Translations under genes and position numbers: made by a program
Assembly (NCBI RefSeq): GCF_030077875.1
Contig: NZ_JASEJT010000007.1
Location: 124,001 to 188,000, forward strand
DNA: 64,000 nt
Direction of reading: 5' to 3'
Source: Mycoplasma phocimorsus
Lineage (GTDB): Bacteria; Bacillota_I; Bacilli_A; Mycoplasmatales; Metamycoplasmataceae
Shown here: positions 22,803 through 32,034 of the stretch, piece after piece
How positions within the stretch are numbered: the first letter of the stretch is position 1
Layout of the letters: the number at the start of each line of letters is the position of its first letter
The notes under the pieces: model-generated
Told to the model about the DNA's origin: nothing
Databases searched by the model: none
Seen by the model: only the letters and a program-made list of their open reading frames with translations

Positions 22803-24053
22803 ATGAAAATTAACAATCTTACAATAACAGAACAAACTTATGAAGGATATGGAGGCACTAGACAAAATAATAAATTAATCTTAGTTGAAAATGCTTTAGT
22901 AGGCGAAAATGTAAATGTTTTTATTTATAAAAAAACTAAAAATATTTACTATGCTAATGTAATTAAGTTTAATATTAAATCGCCTGATAGAATCATTGAG
23001 AATAGTGTGTTACTTCAAAGCGGTGCTGCATTAATTTCAAATATTTCATATGAAAAACAACTAGAATTTAAAAATAATTATGTTTCTTACTTATTTAATA
23101 GAAATTTAAATATAAATCCTAATCCCATAATTAAAAGCGCCAAAATATGAAATTATCGAAATAAAATTACACTTTTTACTAAAATTATTAATAATAAAAT
23201 TAATTATTATTTGAAAAAGAAAAATTCAAATGAGTTAATTTTAGTTAATGAGTTTAAATTAGCATATGAACAAATAAGTAATATACTTTATAAAATTCAA
23301 AAAAATAAATGAAATTTTAATGAAAATTCAATTATATCAATAATGGTAAGGAGTAATGAAAGACAGGATCAATTTCAAATTTTGTTTGAAATTGAAAATT
23401 ATAATAAGCTTTTAATTAAACAATTAAGTGAAATTAAATTACTCGATTCTAGAATAAAAAATATATCATATAAACTAAATGAAAAGATAGTAAATATTTT
23501 AAACTATGGTTTTTCAATTAATATTGAAAATAAAGAATTTGTAATGGACGTTAATTCATTTTTTCAAATTAATCTTTTGCAAGCGACTTTAATTTATAAT
23601 CAAATTAAAGATTTTATTAAAAACACAAATTCATATAATATTATTGATGTATTTTGTGGTGTTGGTTCAATTGGTATTTTTGCTTCTAATAATAATTTAG
23701 TGGGAATTGAAATTGTAAAGCAAGCTATTGAAAATGCTAAAATTAATGCACAAAAAAATAATATAAAAAATTATAAATTTATTGCCGCTAATGAAAGCAA
23801 TTTAAATATTAATTTTAATATGTTTGATTTTGTAATTTTAGATCCGCCGCGCGCTGGTGTTAGTGCTAAAAATATACAAAAAATAAATGAAAGTAGTGTT
23901 AATTATATAGCATATTTAAGTTGTGACGTACGAACACAAGTTCGCGATCTTAAATTATTAAATACTTATAAAATATTAAGTGTAACTCCATATGATATGT
24001 TTCCTCAAACTCCGCATATAGAATCGCTTTGCTTTTTAAAAAAAATAAAATAA
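22803..24053 (+). CDS. RNA (uracil-5-)-methyltransferase, TrmA/RlmD (RlmCD-like) family
   Basis: This 416-aa protein has an N-terminal TRAM-like domain (residues 1-55, with GEGYGG-type YEGYGGTR) and a C-terminal SAM-dependent methyltransferase domain. SAM motif I is IIDVFCGVGSIGIFASN near residue 280, DFVILDPPRAGVSAKNIQ lies near 340, and the catalytic Cys is in YLSCDVRTQVRDL. The four Cys of a 4Fe-4S cluster found in E. coli RlmD are absent, as in the Firmicute RlmCD type, which makes m5U in 23S rRNA. The exact target is not determined here. One TGA-Trp near residue 117 splits it. Confidence 0.87.
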
Positions 24054-24104
24054 TATATTTATAATTTAAATATAATTAAATAACGAATAATTGAAAGGAA
24101 TTAA

Positions 24105-24698
24105 ATGAGAAAAACAAGTGTATTAGTCATATCAATTTTTATTATATTTTTCAGTTTAGTCTTAAATTTCATTCCTTTTCAGACTTATAATTTAAGTAAC
24201 AATTTATCACAATCTCAATTTAAAAGTGTTAGTGTTTTTGTAATGGGAATGTTAGGGGTTTTATCAATAATTAATTTTAAATCTCTTGGTAATATTGATG
24301 AATTTTGAAATGACTTATTAAGTGGTTTTTTTGATATTAATATTACAACTGGATCTACATCATTTGAAGTTCAAGATTTAAAAATTTTTATTGCTGGAGT
24401 AGTTATAGGGTCATTATTATTAATTTGATTAATTACGGGGATGATTTCAACGTTTATTTGAATATTTATAGCATTACTTAGAAGAAGAATTACTACAATG
24501 ATTTTTATGATTCTTGCCTTTGTTTGTTTTATGGCCTTAATAATAACTTTTAATATTAGTGAATTTGACATTATGAAAGAACATAAATTTGTAACTTATC
24601 GTGATACATCAATAATTTTTAGTTTATCAACAATGGGTGGCTTTTCAATGTTTTTATCGGCTTGATTTATTAAAACTAAAAAGAAAAAGGGAAAATAG
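24105..24698 (+). CDS. hypothetical integral membrane protein
   Basis: This 197-aa protein has four predicted hydrophobic segments, at about residues 5-25, 43-58, 90-125 (possibly two) and 165-185, and a Lys-rich C-terminus (KTKKKKGK). A long extracytoplasmic or cytoplasmic loop follows the second helix (NIDEFWNDLLSGFFDINI). Several TGA-Trp codons are present. I do not recognise the family. The RBS is gaaagga. It is followed by a strong terminator, so it appears monocistronic. Confidence 0.8.
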
Positions 24699-24732
24699 CA
24701 TTTAATTGTACTATTTGATATTTGAAATCTTA

Positions 24733-24787
24733 GGCACTGCATATTTAATTTCTTTGAAGTTGAATATGCAGTGCCCGATTTTTTTTG
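24733..24787 (+). terminator. strong Rho-independent terminator
   Basis: A 13-bp stem (GGCACTGCATATT, 24733-24745, with AATATGCAGTGCC, 24763-24775) is followed after CGA by eight Ts. It ends the membrane-protein transcript. Confidence 0.9.
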
Positions 24788-25100
24788 TTTTACAAAATAA
24801 AAAAAGATTGCAAATTTATTATTAGAATGTAGTTATATAAATTGTTTTAAGTATCTGACTTTAAACAATATTGTAATTTATTTAAAGCTTATAAAGTAAT
24901 AATATAAAAAAATTAATGTTTTTTAATTTAAAATTTTTTTGTCGCATAAATAATTTTGCTTATTTATTTTTTAAAATATCTGTTTAACATAAATTAAAAA
25001 ATAAAATATAACTTAGATGTATATATTAAAGTATATTGTTATTAAATTTAGTTTGTAACAAATATTATATTATAATTATTCGTAATATATTTATTAAGAG
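24788..25100 (+). promoter_or_regulatory. 310-base AT-rich intergenic region
   Basis: No gene is seen on either strand. TATAAT-like words near 25070 (tatattataatt) could be the promoter of the small lipoprotein locus. An AGAGG ribosome binding site lies at 25097-25101. Confidence 0.4.
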
Positions 25101-25106
25101 GCATGT

Positions 25107-25629
25107 GTGAAGAAAAAGGCATTATTTTTTTAGTATGTTCTTTGTTTACAATTGTTCCTAGTATAGCAATTTCATGTAATAAAGAAAATATTAAAAAAGC
25201 TGTAGTAGAAAATACTTTTAAGCAAAAGACAAAAGCTGAAAATGATAAGAAGCGACAAGAAGAAATTAAAAAACAACAAGAAGAACTAGCAAAAAAAGAG
25301 CAAAAAGCTAAAGAAGAGTTGCAAAATGCTAAAAAAAGTTAGAAGAGGCAACCAAAAAAGAGAAACAAGCTCAAGAAAAATTAAAAGAGGCTGAAGAGGC
25401 TGAAGAAAAAGCAAAATTAGAATTAGAAAAACAAACTCAAAAAAGTAAGTTATACAAAAAAAGTGTAGGAAATAAAAATTATAATTTATTTAAAAATATT
25501 GGCGATAAAATGAGTAGAAATCCTTGAAATACTATAGGGGTTGGAATAGGAATAGGTTTTGGAATTCAATTAATCTTTTTTGCTACATTAGTAGTTTATG
25601 GTCATATAAAAGATTTGTTTGGGTGATAA
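25107..25629 (+). pseudogene. frameshifted small lipoprotein with coiled coil and C-terminal TM (possible phase-OFF state)
   Basis: A GTG at 25107, well spaced from AGAGG, begins MKKKALFF but stops at once because the following T run has seven Ts. One more T would open FLVCSLFTIVPSIAISCNK, a clean lipobox. That frame then runs as a Lys/Glu/Gln coiled coil to TAG at 25340-25342, right after a run of seven As. One more A there would continue in frame through EEATKKEKQAQEKL to a C-terminal Gly-rich helix (NPWNTIGVGIGIGFGIQLIF) and TAA at 25627-25629. An ATG at 25103 reads into the lipobox frame as MCEEKG but has poor RBS spacing. Two homopolymer lesions suggest decay, or two slippery phase-variation tracts. 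Confidence 0.6.
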
Positions 25630-25634
25630 AAGTG

Positions 25635-26060
25635 ATGAAACTAAAAAAAATACTATTATTAATTAGCACTTTTATTTCTGTAAGTTTATTGTCTACAATT
25701 ATAATTTCGTGTCAAAAAATTAAAAATAATCAACAGGAAAATAAAAAAGAAATTAATAATAAAATTGCAAAATTATCAACACAATACAATCAGAATTTAC
25801 AATCAATTAAATTAAAAAACAGTTTCACTTCAGCTATAGAAAATATTAAATTAAAAAATAGTGTAAAAGAAAATGTTCAGGTCTTAAAAATTAGCGCGCG
25901 CACTCAAAATAAAGAAACTGTTCATCAAAAAAATACCAAATGAATATCAAATCACCCTTGAATTTCATTAGGAATTGCAATTGGTTCTACTTTTGTTTTT
26001 ATGCCGTTTGTTTATGCGGCAGCATTAGCTGCTATTAATAGCTGAACAACTAAAAGTTAA
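25635..26060 (+). CDS. small lipoprotein with C-terminal transmembrane helix
   Basis: This 141-aa protein starts at ATG 25635, with GTG 25632 just before it as an alternative. The signal peptide is MKLKKILLLISTFISVSLLST with a lipobox ending IIISC (Cys at about residue 26). A Lys/Asn/Gln-rich, probably coiled linker follows to residue 97. After TGA-Trp codons comes a C-terminal segment NHPWISLGIAIGSTFVFMPF with a membrane helix, ending at TAA 26058-26060. The protein is thus anchored by lipid at one end and by a helix at the other. The NPW..xGxxIG motif matches the frameshifted gene just upstream, indicating a tandem duplication. Function unknown. Confidence 0.75.
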
Positions 26061-26097
26061 TCTTTTTATATTAAAAATGCTAAAGCTAAAAATAAAA

Positions 26098-26120
26098 TAA
26101 TAATAATAATAATAATAATA
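26098..26120. repeat. (TAA)n microsatellite, about 7.7 copies
   Basis: Perfect TAA triplets run from 26098 to 26120, between the convergent genes ending at 26060 (+) and 26241 (-). Triplet repeats in promoters drive phase variation in some mycoplasmas, but this one lies between two 3' ends. Confidence 0.85.
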
Positions 26121-26240
26121 TGTATAAAGGGTATATCTGAACTTGCATTTATCAAATTTAAATTTAGCTTGAATAAAATAAATATATTAATATTTGATCT
26201 GTAAGAACTATAATGGTGATTCTTGCCTATTCTGTAATTT

Positions 26241-26681
26241 TTAATGTCACTCGTTTTTTTGCTCTGGGGTTAAATGGTCTCACATAGATCATCATATCCC
26301 ATACCCAATTCCTGCAAGAGCTCCAATTCCTAATAAAGAAAGAAATCCATAAAGTAAGAATATTTTTGTTTTTTGTTTGATTAAAGTTTTTGACAAGTGA
26401 GACTTAGGTGCCATTAATAATTGTAATTTTACTTCTGAAAGTGTCTCTTTATTAGAAACGAGTCTTTGTTGATGTCTTTTAATATCTTCAACAAAATATT
26501 CGGATTTTAAGTCAAAATTTTCAATTGTATTTTCTTTATTTAATTCATTATTAAAATGAAATATAAATTTTTTTTGCAATTTTAATTTTTCAATATTTTT
26601 TATTGAAACCAAGGAAATGGAAATGCTTATAACACCAAATAATGTAAGAAATTTTATTATTGATTTATTTTTTTTAACCAT
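26241..26681 (-). CDS. small protein with signal-anchor and C-terminal Gly-rich transmembrane helix
   Basis: This 146-aa protein is read through three TGA-Trp codons (GYGIWWSMW) to TAA at 26241-26243. It starts MVKKNKSIIKF with a hydrophobic segment at residues 8-26 lacking a lipobox Cys. A polar helical linker of about 80 residues follows, then a Gly-rich hydrophobic segment (LLYGFLSLLGIGALAGIGYG) at about 107-129 and a short charged tail. The layout matches residues 1-140 of the protein at 13212-14150. I recognise no family. An RBS-like agagc precedes the start. Confidence 0.7.
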
Positions 26682-26831
26682 GTTGCTCTTTTAATATTCT
26701 AATTTTTATATTTATTATATAAAATATAAAAATAAATATTCAATAATTTTTAAATTAAAACTAAAAATTATTTGATAATTTAAATTAATATGACTCAAAT
26801 TATCATAAGTGTTATTTAAAATAAAAAAAAG

Positions 26832-27932
26832 TAGTCCTACATAGACATTTAGGAGACCAAATAAATTATACAATAAAAAAGTATCATCATTTAACAAAAG
26901 AAGAAAGATTCTTTATTCAAAATTCATTAAAAAATAATATGAGCATACGCGCAATTGATAAACAAATTAAAAAAGGTTCATCAACAATATCTAGAGAAAT
27001 TAAAAGAAATTCAAATTATTTTGGCTAATATCAGTTTGAAAATGCAAATAGAAAAATCGCAAAACGGCACATTGTTTTATTATTCAGTCAATTTCGAATT
27101 CGAGTCTTTTAGTAAACTATTTAAAAACAAATACGATAAAAAGTATTTTAGAATTAAAACAACTTATAATGAACTTAAAAAAGTTGACAATCTAAAAACA
27201 CCCTTTTTAAGGACAATTTTCAATTGAATCAAAACAAATGCTTAAATCTTAACAAGAAAAAATAGATTAAGAAGTTATTACAAAAAAGGCAGAAAACGAT
27301 ATACATCTGTTATATAAAGGTTGATTAAAAACGCTGATTATGTACTTACTATTTGAACAAGACCTAAAAAAGTTGATTTAAGAAAAGAATATGATCATTG
27401 GGAAGCAGATTTAGTGCTTGTAAGGGAAAGCGACTGGCTACAGAAACGTATTAACACTTACTGAAAGAAAAACAAGAGTTGGGGTTGCAGCTTTTGTTAC
27501 TTCAAAGTCACCACATGAAATCAACTCAAAATTAAAAGAAATTATTACAAATTATAATCTTATTGTCAAATCAATAACAATTGATAACGAAATAGAATTT
27601 GAAAAAATAGGAATACTGGCAAAATGATTAGGAATAACAATATATAGAGTAGAACTATATGCATCGTTTCAACAAGGTTCAAATGAAAATTGGAATGAGC
27701 TAATTAAAAAAATTTAAAAAAAGATATAACTTCAATTTAATCACTGGATTCGAACTATTAGAAGTTGTAAATAAATTAATAATGTACCTCGAGAGATTTT
27801 TAATTGAAAATCATTTCAAAAGCTATTTTCATTAAAAAACAAAAAATAAGTAAATTTAATATTTCTTAATTTATCAAATATATTAAAAATCTTGATTTAT
27901 GGTAGTCTCGATTTGTTTTGAGACATTTTTTG
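26832..27932 (+). mobile_element. degenerate IS30-family insertion sequence
   Basis: The element comprises the decayed transposase below plus flanking sequence. The right edge shows GTCTC-gatttgtttt-GAGAC (27905-27924) followed by a T run, a sequence that can serve as an inverted-repeat end and terminator. The left edge (gtagtcctacatagac at 26832) is only a weak match to it, so the boundaries are approximate. No target-site duplication is clear. Confidence 0.6.
26861..27834 (+). pseudogene. IS30-family transposase, decayed
   Basis: The N-terminal helix-turn-helix is clear: KKYHHLTKEERFFIQNSL and then SIRAIDKQIKKGSSTISREI. The DDE core is also recognisable in pieces: EYDHWEADLVL, LTERKTRVGVAAFVTSKSPH, a partly altered second-Asp segment (SITIDNEIEFEK, where the family has TDNGTEF) and YASFQQGSNENWN with the catalytic Glu. 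An AGGAG box at 26851 precedes ATA where ATG is expected. An in-frame TAA interrupts after NSNYFG, and several frame changes occur (near 27060, 27245, 27430 and 27715). It cannot make an active transposase. Confidence 0.85.
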
Positions 27933-27994
27933 TTATTCCTTATTCATGTTATAAGAAATTTTTTTGAAGTTGCAAATTAAAAGATAAAATAAAA

Positions 27995-28029
27995 AAATAT
28001 CAAACGCGTATGTGTTGCACTTGATATTT
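27995..28029 (-). terminator. terminator of the ribosomal super-operon
   Basis: On the minus strand the stem AAATATCAA / TTGATATTT is followed by a T run (the A run at 27990-27997 on the + strand). It lies about 80 bases past the rplQ stop codon and is the likely end of the S10-spc-alpha transcript. Confidence 0.65.
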
Positions 28030-28038
28030 CTCTTTAGC

Positions 28039-28073
28039 AATTAACATCTGCTAATGCAGATGTTAATTTTTTT
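28039..28073 (+). terminator. plus-strand terminator facing the ribosomal operon
   Basis: The stem TTAACATCTGC / GCAGATGTTAA with a TAAT loop is followed by seven Ts. It would stop plus-strand transcription coming from the IS remnant before it runs antisense into rplQ. Confidence 0.8.
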
Positions 28074-28111
28074 ATTCTAGTTTTGATTTCTTATTACTTT
28101 TACTTTAATTA

Positions 28112-28474
28112 TTAAACAAGTTCAATAATTGCCATTCTACTATTGTCACCTTGACGACGAGGCAATTTAATTATTCTTGTATATCCACCATTACGATCAG
28201 CATATTTAGGACCAATTTTGTTAAATAAATTTTGTAAAACTGTTTCTTTTTCAGATACTGAAATATTTCTTAAGAATGCAGCCGCTTGTCTTCTGCTTGC
28301 TAAAGTATTCATTTTAGCTTTAGTAATCATTCTTTCTACATAACCACGTAGTTCTTTTGCTCTTGTTAATGTTGTTGTAATTTTTCCATATCTAAGTACA
28401 TCAGTTGTTAATGAACGCATAACACCTTGTCTTCACTTGGTATCTCTGCTATATAATTGTGTTGGATTTGCCAT
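28112..28474 (-). CDS. rplQ: 50S ribosomal protein L17
   Basis: This 120-aa protein of the large subunit lies near the exit tunnel. It starts [20 protein letters not shown] (Trp from TGA), so the start is at 28474 and not at the internal Met. The L17 signature is [19 protein letters not shown]. It is the last gene of the super-operon, starting 1 base after the rpoA stop codon. Confidence 0.96.
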
Positions 28475-28475
28475 A

Positions 28476-29498
28476 TTAATTATCTCCTTCCGCTAATTTA
28501 AAACCATGTGCTTCAAGTTTTTCTTTAATTTCCACAACAGTTTTTTCACCTAAATTTTTAACTTGTTTAAGTTCTTCATAGTTCATTTTTACTAATTCAT
28601 TGATGTATTCAATACCCTTACGTCTTAGTCCATTATTTCCTCTAACACTAAGTCCTAATGCAGAAATTGGCACTAATTTATTTTCATTGTCTTTTTTAAT
28701 AATTTCTTCTTCTTCAAAAATTTCTTTTTCATCTAAGTTTGTAATATCACCAATTACATTTAAGTGAGCTACTAAAATTTTTGCAGCTTGAGACATTACA
28801 TCTTTAGCTAAAACTGTATTATTTGTAACTAAGTCAATAATTAGTTCTTCTTCAATTTTTGATGAAGCTGAGTTAAGTTCTTTAACAATAATATTAACTT
28901 TTCTAACTGGTGAGAAGTCACTATCTAATGCAATAAGTCTTGAATTTTCAAAAACTTTATCTCTAACTAAAAGCGCTTCTTCATTTTTAAGAGCTTCAAT
29001 TTTTTCTTTATTTTCTTCAAATGATTTAAATCCTCTACCTGGCATTAAAAACAATTCAAATTCAAGAGCATCTGTTTCTGCAGTAGCAATAACAACGTCT
29101 TTACTTACAACTTCAACACCATTAGCATTACTCATATCTAAGTAAGCTGCTGTATATTGTTTAACACCTGGCTCATCTGCTTTGAATTTTACTTTAATAA
29201 TTTCGTTATCACTTACTAATTCAGAATCAAATGAAAAATCTATTTGTCTAAGGTTAAGAATAATTTTCGCAACATCTTCCACTACACCTTTAATTGTAGA
29301 AAATTCATGCTCTGCATTTTTGATACGGATTGCAAATGGAGCAACACCCGTAATTGATGAAAGCATAACTCTTCTTAAAGCTACACCTAATGTTTGACCT
29401 AAACCTCTTTCTAAAGGTTTAACTGTGAATTGAGTTTCATAAAATGATTTAGCTTTTTGTTCTACTTCACGGTACTTAACTTTTGCATATTTTTCCAT
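28476..29498 (-). CDS. rpoA: RNA polymerase alpha subunit
   Basis: This 340-aa subunit dimerises to nucleate RNA polymerase assembly. The N-terminal domain has the conserved FTVKPLERGLGQTLGVALRR near residue 24 and the GVVEDVAKIILNLR region. The C-terminal domain retains the helix-hairpin-helix fold (LRRKGIEYINELVKM then QVKNLGEKTVVEIKEKL). It is full length, between rpsK (11-base gap) and rplQ (1-base gap). Confidence 0.98.
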   Translation of the reverse strand: MEKYAKVKYREVEQKAKSFYETQFTVKPLERGLGQTLGVALRRVMLSSITGVAPFAIRIKNAEHEFSTIKGVVEDVAKIILNLRQIDFSFDSELVSDNEIIKVKFKADEPGVKQYTAAYLDMSNANGVEVVSKDVVIATAETDALEFELFLMPGRGFKSFEENKEKIEALKNEEALLVRDKVFENSRLIALDSDFSPVRKVNIIVKELNSASSKIEEELIIDLVTNNTVLAKDVMSQAAKILVAHLNVIGDITNLDEKEIFEEEEIIKKDNENKLVPISALGLSVRGNNGLRRKGIEYINELVKMNYEELKQVKNLGEKTVVEIKEKLEAHGFKLAEGDN

Positions 29499-29509
29499 TA
29501 ATTACCTTC

Positions 29510-29914
29510 TTATTTAGATTGTCTTTTTAGAACTTTTTTAGGTGGTCTTGTTCCGTTATGTGGAACAGGAGTAACATCTTTAATTTCATTAACTTTAATA
29601 CCTGATACTTCAATTTGTTTTCTAGCCATATCTTTACCAGATCCTAGACCTTTTAATTCAACATTAACTTCTTTTATTCCATGTTCTTTAGCTTTTTCTG
29701 CTGCTGCTGCTGCTGCTAGTCCTGCTGCATATGGAGTTTTCTTTTTAGAACCTTTGTATCCAATAGCGCCTGATGAGCTTCATGCAATTACATTACCTTT
29801 TAAATCTGTAAATGTAACAATTGTGTTTTGATGTGATGAGTGAATGTGTGCAATACCTGAGGTAATATTTTTACGTTTAATTTTTTTAGTAACTTTTGAG
29901 TTTTTAACCGCCAT
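29510..29914 (-). CDS. rpsK: 30S ribosomal protein S11
   Basis: This 134-aa platform protein carries one TGA-Trp ([18 protein letters not shown]), which hides it from standard-code ORF finding. It begins [20 protein letters not shown] and ends with the typical [14 protein letters not shown]. The Ala-rich stretch [15 protein letters not shown] is the conserved central helix. The start lies 2 bases after the rpsM stop codon. Confidence 0.97.
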
Positions 29915-29916
29915 AA

Positions 29917-30285
29917 TTATTTACCTTTCTTTCCAGCTACAGTTTTTCTTGGGCCTTTTCTTGTACGAGCATTTTTCTGTGTTACTTGTCCACGTACAGG
30001 TAATCCTTTTCTGTGTCTAATTCCTCTGTATGATTTAATTTCCATTAAACGTTTAATATTTAATGAAACCTCTCTACGTAAATCACCTTCTGTTGTATAT
30101 TTTTTAGCAACTTCACGAATTGCTGATAATTGTTCTTCTGTAAGATCTTTAACACGAATGTTTTCATCAATGTTTGTTTCTTTAAGAATATCTTGTGCTA
30201 ATGATCTACCAATCCCATAAATGTATGTTAATGAAATAACTACACGTTTATTGTTTGGAATTTCAACGTTTAAAATACGTGCCAT
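29917..30285 (-). CDS. rpsM: 30S ribosomal protein S13
   Basis: This 122-aa head protein contacts tRNA and the B1 bridges. Diagnostic segments are [20 protein letters not shown] near the start and the C-terminal [20 protein letters not shown]. Length is typical. It follows rpmJ by 9 bases. Confidence 0.97.
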   Translation of the reverse strand: MARILNVEIPNNKRVVISLTYIYGIGRSLAQDILKETNIDENIRVKDLTEEQLSAIREVAKKYTTEGDLRREVSLNIKRLMEIKSYRGIRHRKGLPVRGQVTQKNARTRKGPRKTVAGKKGK

Positions 30286-30294
30286 TTTTTACCT

Positions 30295-30411
30295 CTATCC
30301 TTGTCTTTGTTTATGTTTTGGATTAGAACTACAAATTATTCTAATCACTCCATTACGTTTAATTTGTTTACAGTCCTTGCAAATTCTTTTAACACTTGCT
30401 CTTACTTTCAT
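30295..30411 (-). CDS. rpmJ: 50S ribosomal protein L36
   Basis: This protein of only 38 aa begins [15 protein letters not shown] and ends NPKHKQRQG. The zinc-binding set Cys-x2-Cys, Cys, His is present (the zinc form of L36). It lies between infA (9-base gap) and rpsM, its usual place. Confidence 0.95.
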   Translation of the reverse strand: MKVRASVKRICKDCKQIKRNGVIRIICSSNPKHKQRQG

Positions 30412-30420
30412 AATTTCTCC

Positions 30421-30636
30421 TTATTTATGTCTATAGGTTATACGACCTTTTGAAAGATCATATGGGCTTATTTCTATATCGACTGTATCACCTGGTAAAA
30501 TACGAATGTGGAATTGGCGAATTTTTCCTGAAATATGACAGTCTACTTTCATTCCGTTCTCTATTTCTACTTGAAAATTGTCATTATTAAACATTTCAAT
30601 AACTTTTCCAGTCATTTTGATTGCATCTCTTGCCAT
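30421..30636 (-). CDS. infA: translation initiation factor IF-1
   Basis: This 71-aa OB-fold protein occupies the ribosomal A site during initiation. Its pattern is [20 protein letters not shown], then [20 protein letters not shown] and [18 protein letters not shown], matching IF-1 throughout. It starts 1 base after the map stop codon. Confidence 0.96.
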   Translation of the reverse strand: MARDAIKMTGKVIEMFNNDNFQVEIENGMKVDCHISGKIRQFHIRILPGDTVDIEISPYDLSKGRITYRHK

Positions 30637-30637
30637 C

Positions 30638-31387
30638 TTAAATTCCTTTCGTTAATATAACAGGTTTCCCGTTTTTGATTAAAATGGTGTGTTCATAGTG
30701 GGCAGCATTTTTATTTGCAACACTAATAACAGTTCATCCATCTTTTGCGATTTTGATTTTTGGAGAATCTTGTAAAATCATTGGTTCTATACAAATTACC
30801 ATTCCATCCTTAAGTTTTGGGCCTGCGCCTTTTATACCATAATTAGGTATATTAGGGTCTTCATGAAGTGAAGTTCCTATTCCATGGCCAGTAAACTCAA
30901 GTGGGGTAAAATAACCTTGCTTACGAATATATCTTCCTATTGCATAAGATATATCTCCAATTGTAGCACCAGGCTTAATTGCTTTAATTCCTTGATTAAA
31001 AGCTCCCTTTGCTACTTCTACTAATTTAATGTCTTGAGGGGCACCAACTCCAACAATTTTTGTGAATGCACTATCAGAATGATATCCCTGATATTTGCAT
31101 CCTGCATCAATTTTTAGTACATCACCTTCTTTTAAAACATATTCAGAAGGAATTCCATGAATAAGTTCTTCATTTACTGATGCACATATTGAAGCAGGGA
31201 ACCCATGATAATTTAGAAAATTAGGTTCTGCTCCTCTTTTTTTGATTTCTTCAAAAGCAATCGCGTCAAGTGCTTTTAAAGAAACCCCTGGTCTTATGTT
31301 CTCAAACAAAATTTGTTTTACTTCAGCCAGGATTTCACATGCTTTTGAAATTAATTTAATTTCATTTTCATTCTTAATATATGCCAT
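30638..31387 (-). CDS. map: methionine aminopeptidase, type I
   Basis: This 249-aa dinuclear-metal peptidase removes N-terminal Met from new proteins. Metal-ligand segments are [19 protein letters not shown] (two Asp), [18 protein letters not shown] (His) and the Glu in [15 protein letters not shown]-Trp near the end (AKDGWTVIS) hides the last 32 residues, with the final Glu region, under the standard code; the true stop is TAA at 30638-30640. The start overlaps the adk stop by 1 base. Confidence 0.96.
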
Positions 31388-32034
31388 TAAATATCCAAAA
31401 CCTTTCTAATGTTTTTTATCACATCAGTAACTGGTTGATTTGAATCAATTGTAACTAATTTATTATTATTTTTATAATACTCAACTAATGGCAAAGTTAA
31501 CTCTTTATATATTTGTAATCTTGTTTTAATAGCATCAACACTATCATCACTTCTTTGGATTAATTTAGTATTATCTTTTTCACATAATTCACCATTTTTA
31601 GAAGGTGAAAATTCTATATGATAGCTTCTTCCGCATTTAGGACAAGTTCTTCTTCCGCTTAAGCGATTTAATATCACATCGTCAGGAGCTATAAGGAGAA
31701 TAACAAAATTAATATTAATCCCGTGTTGTTCCAATGAAGAAAGATATACCGATTGATTTAAAGTTCTAGGGTAACCATCAAGAATAAAGCTTTTTTTATT
31801 CTTGGTTAATTGAAATGTTTTTTTAAAAACAACTTCATTAGTAATATCATCAGAAACATAATCTCCAGTTTCTACAATTTGTTTAATTGCTAAACCCAAT
31901 TGTGAATTTGAAGCTATTTCTTGTCTAAATAAGTTACCTGTAGAAAGGTGAACAGCATCAATTTCTTGAGCTAATAAATTAGCCGCCGTTCCTTTTCCAA
32001 CTCCAGGAGCTCCTAAAAATATTAAATTTATCAT
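31387..32034 (-). CDS. adk: adenylate kinase
   Basis: This 215-aa enzyme interconverts ATP+AMP and 2 ADP. The P-loop is FLGAPGVGKGTAANLL at residues 5-20, and the NMP-binding helix carries LSTGNLFRQE. The LID contains a zinc-finger-type set (RRTCPKCG, then ELCEKDN), that is Cys-x2-Cys and Cys-x2-Asp, as in Gram-positive enzymes. The start overlaps the secY end by 7 bases. Confidence 0.97.
   Translation of the reverse strand: MINLIFLGAPGVGKGTAANLLAQEIDAVHLSTGNLFRQEIASNSQLGLAIKQIVETGDYVSDDITNEVVFKKTFQLTKNKKSFILDGYPRTLNQSVYLSSLEQHGININFVILLIAPDDVILNRLSGRRTCPKCGRSYHIEFSPSKNGELCEKDNTKLIQRSDDSVDAIKTRLQIYKELTLPLVEYYKNNNKLVTIDSNQPVTDVIKNIRKVLDI

Noticed and set aside
26098-26120. TAA microsatellite as a promoter phase-switch
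   Set aside because: It lies between the 3' ends of two convergent genes, not in a promoter.
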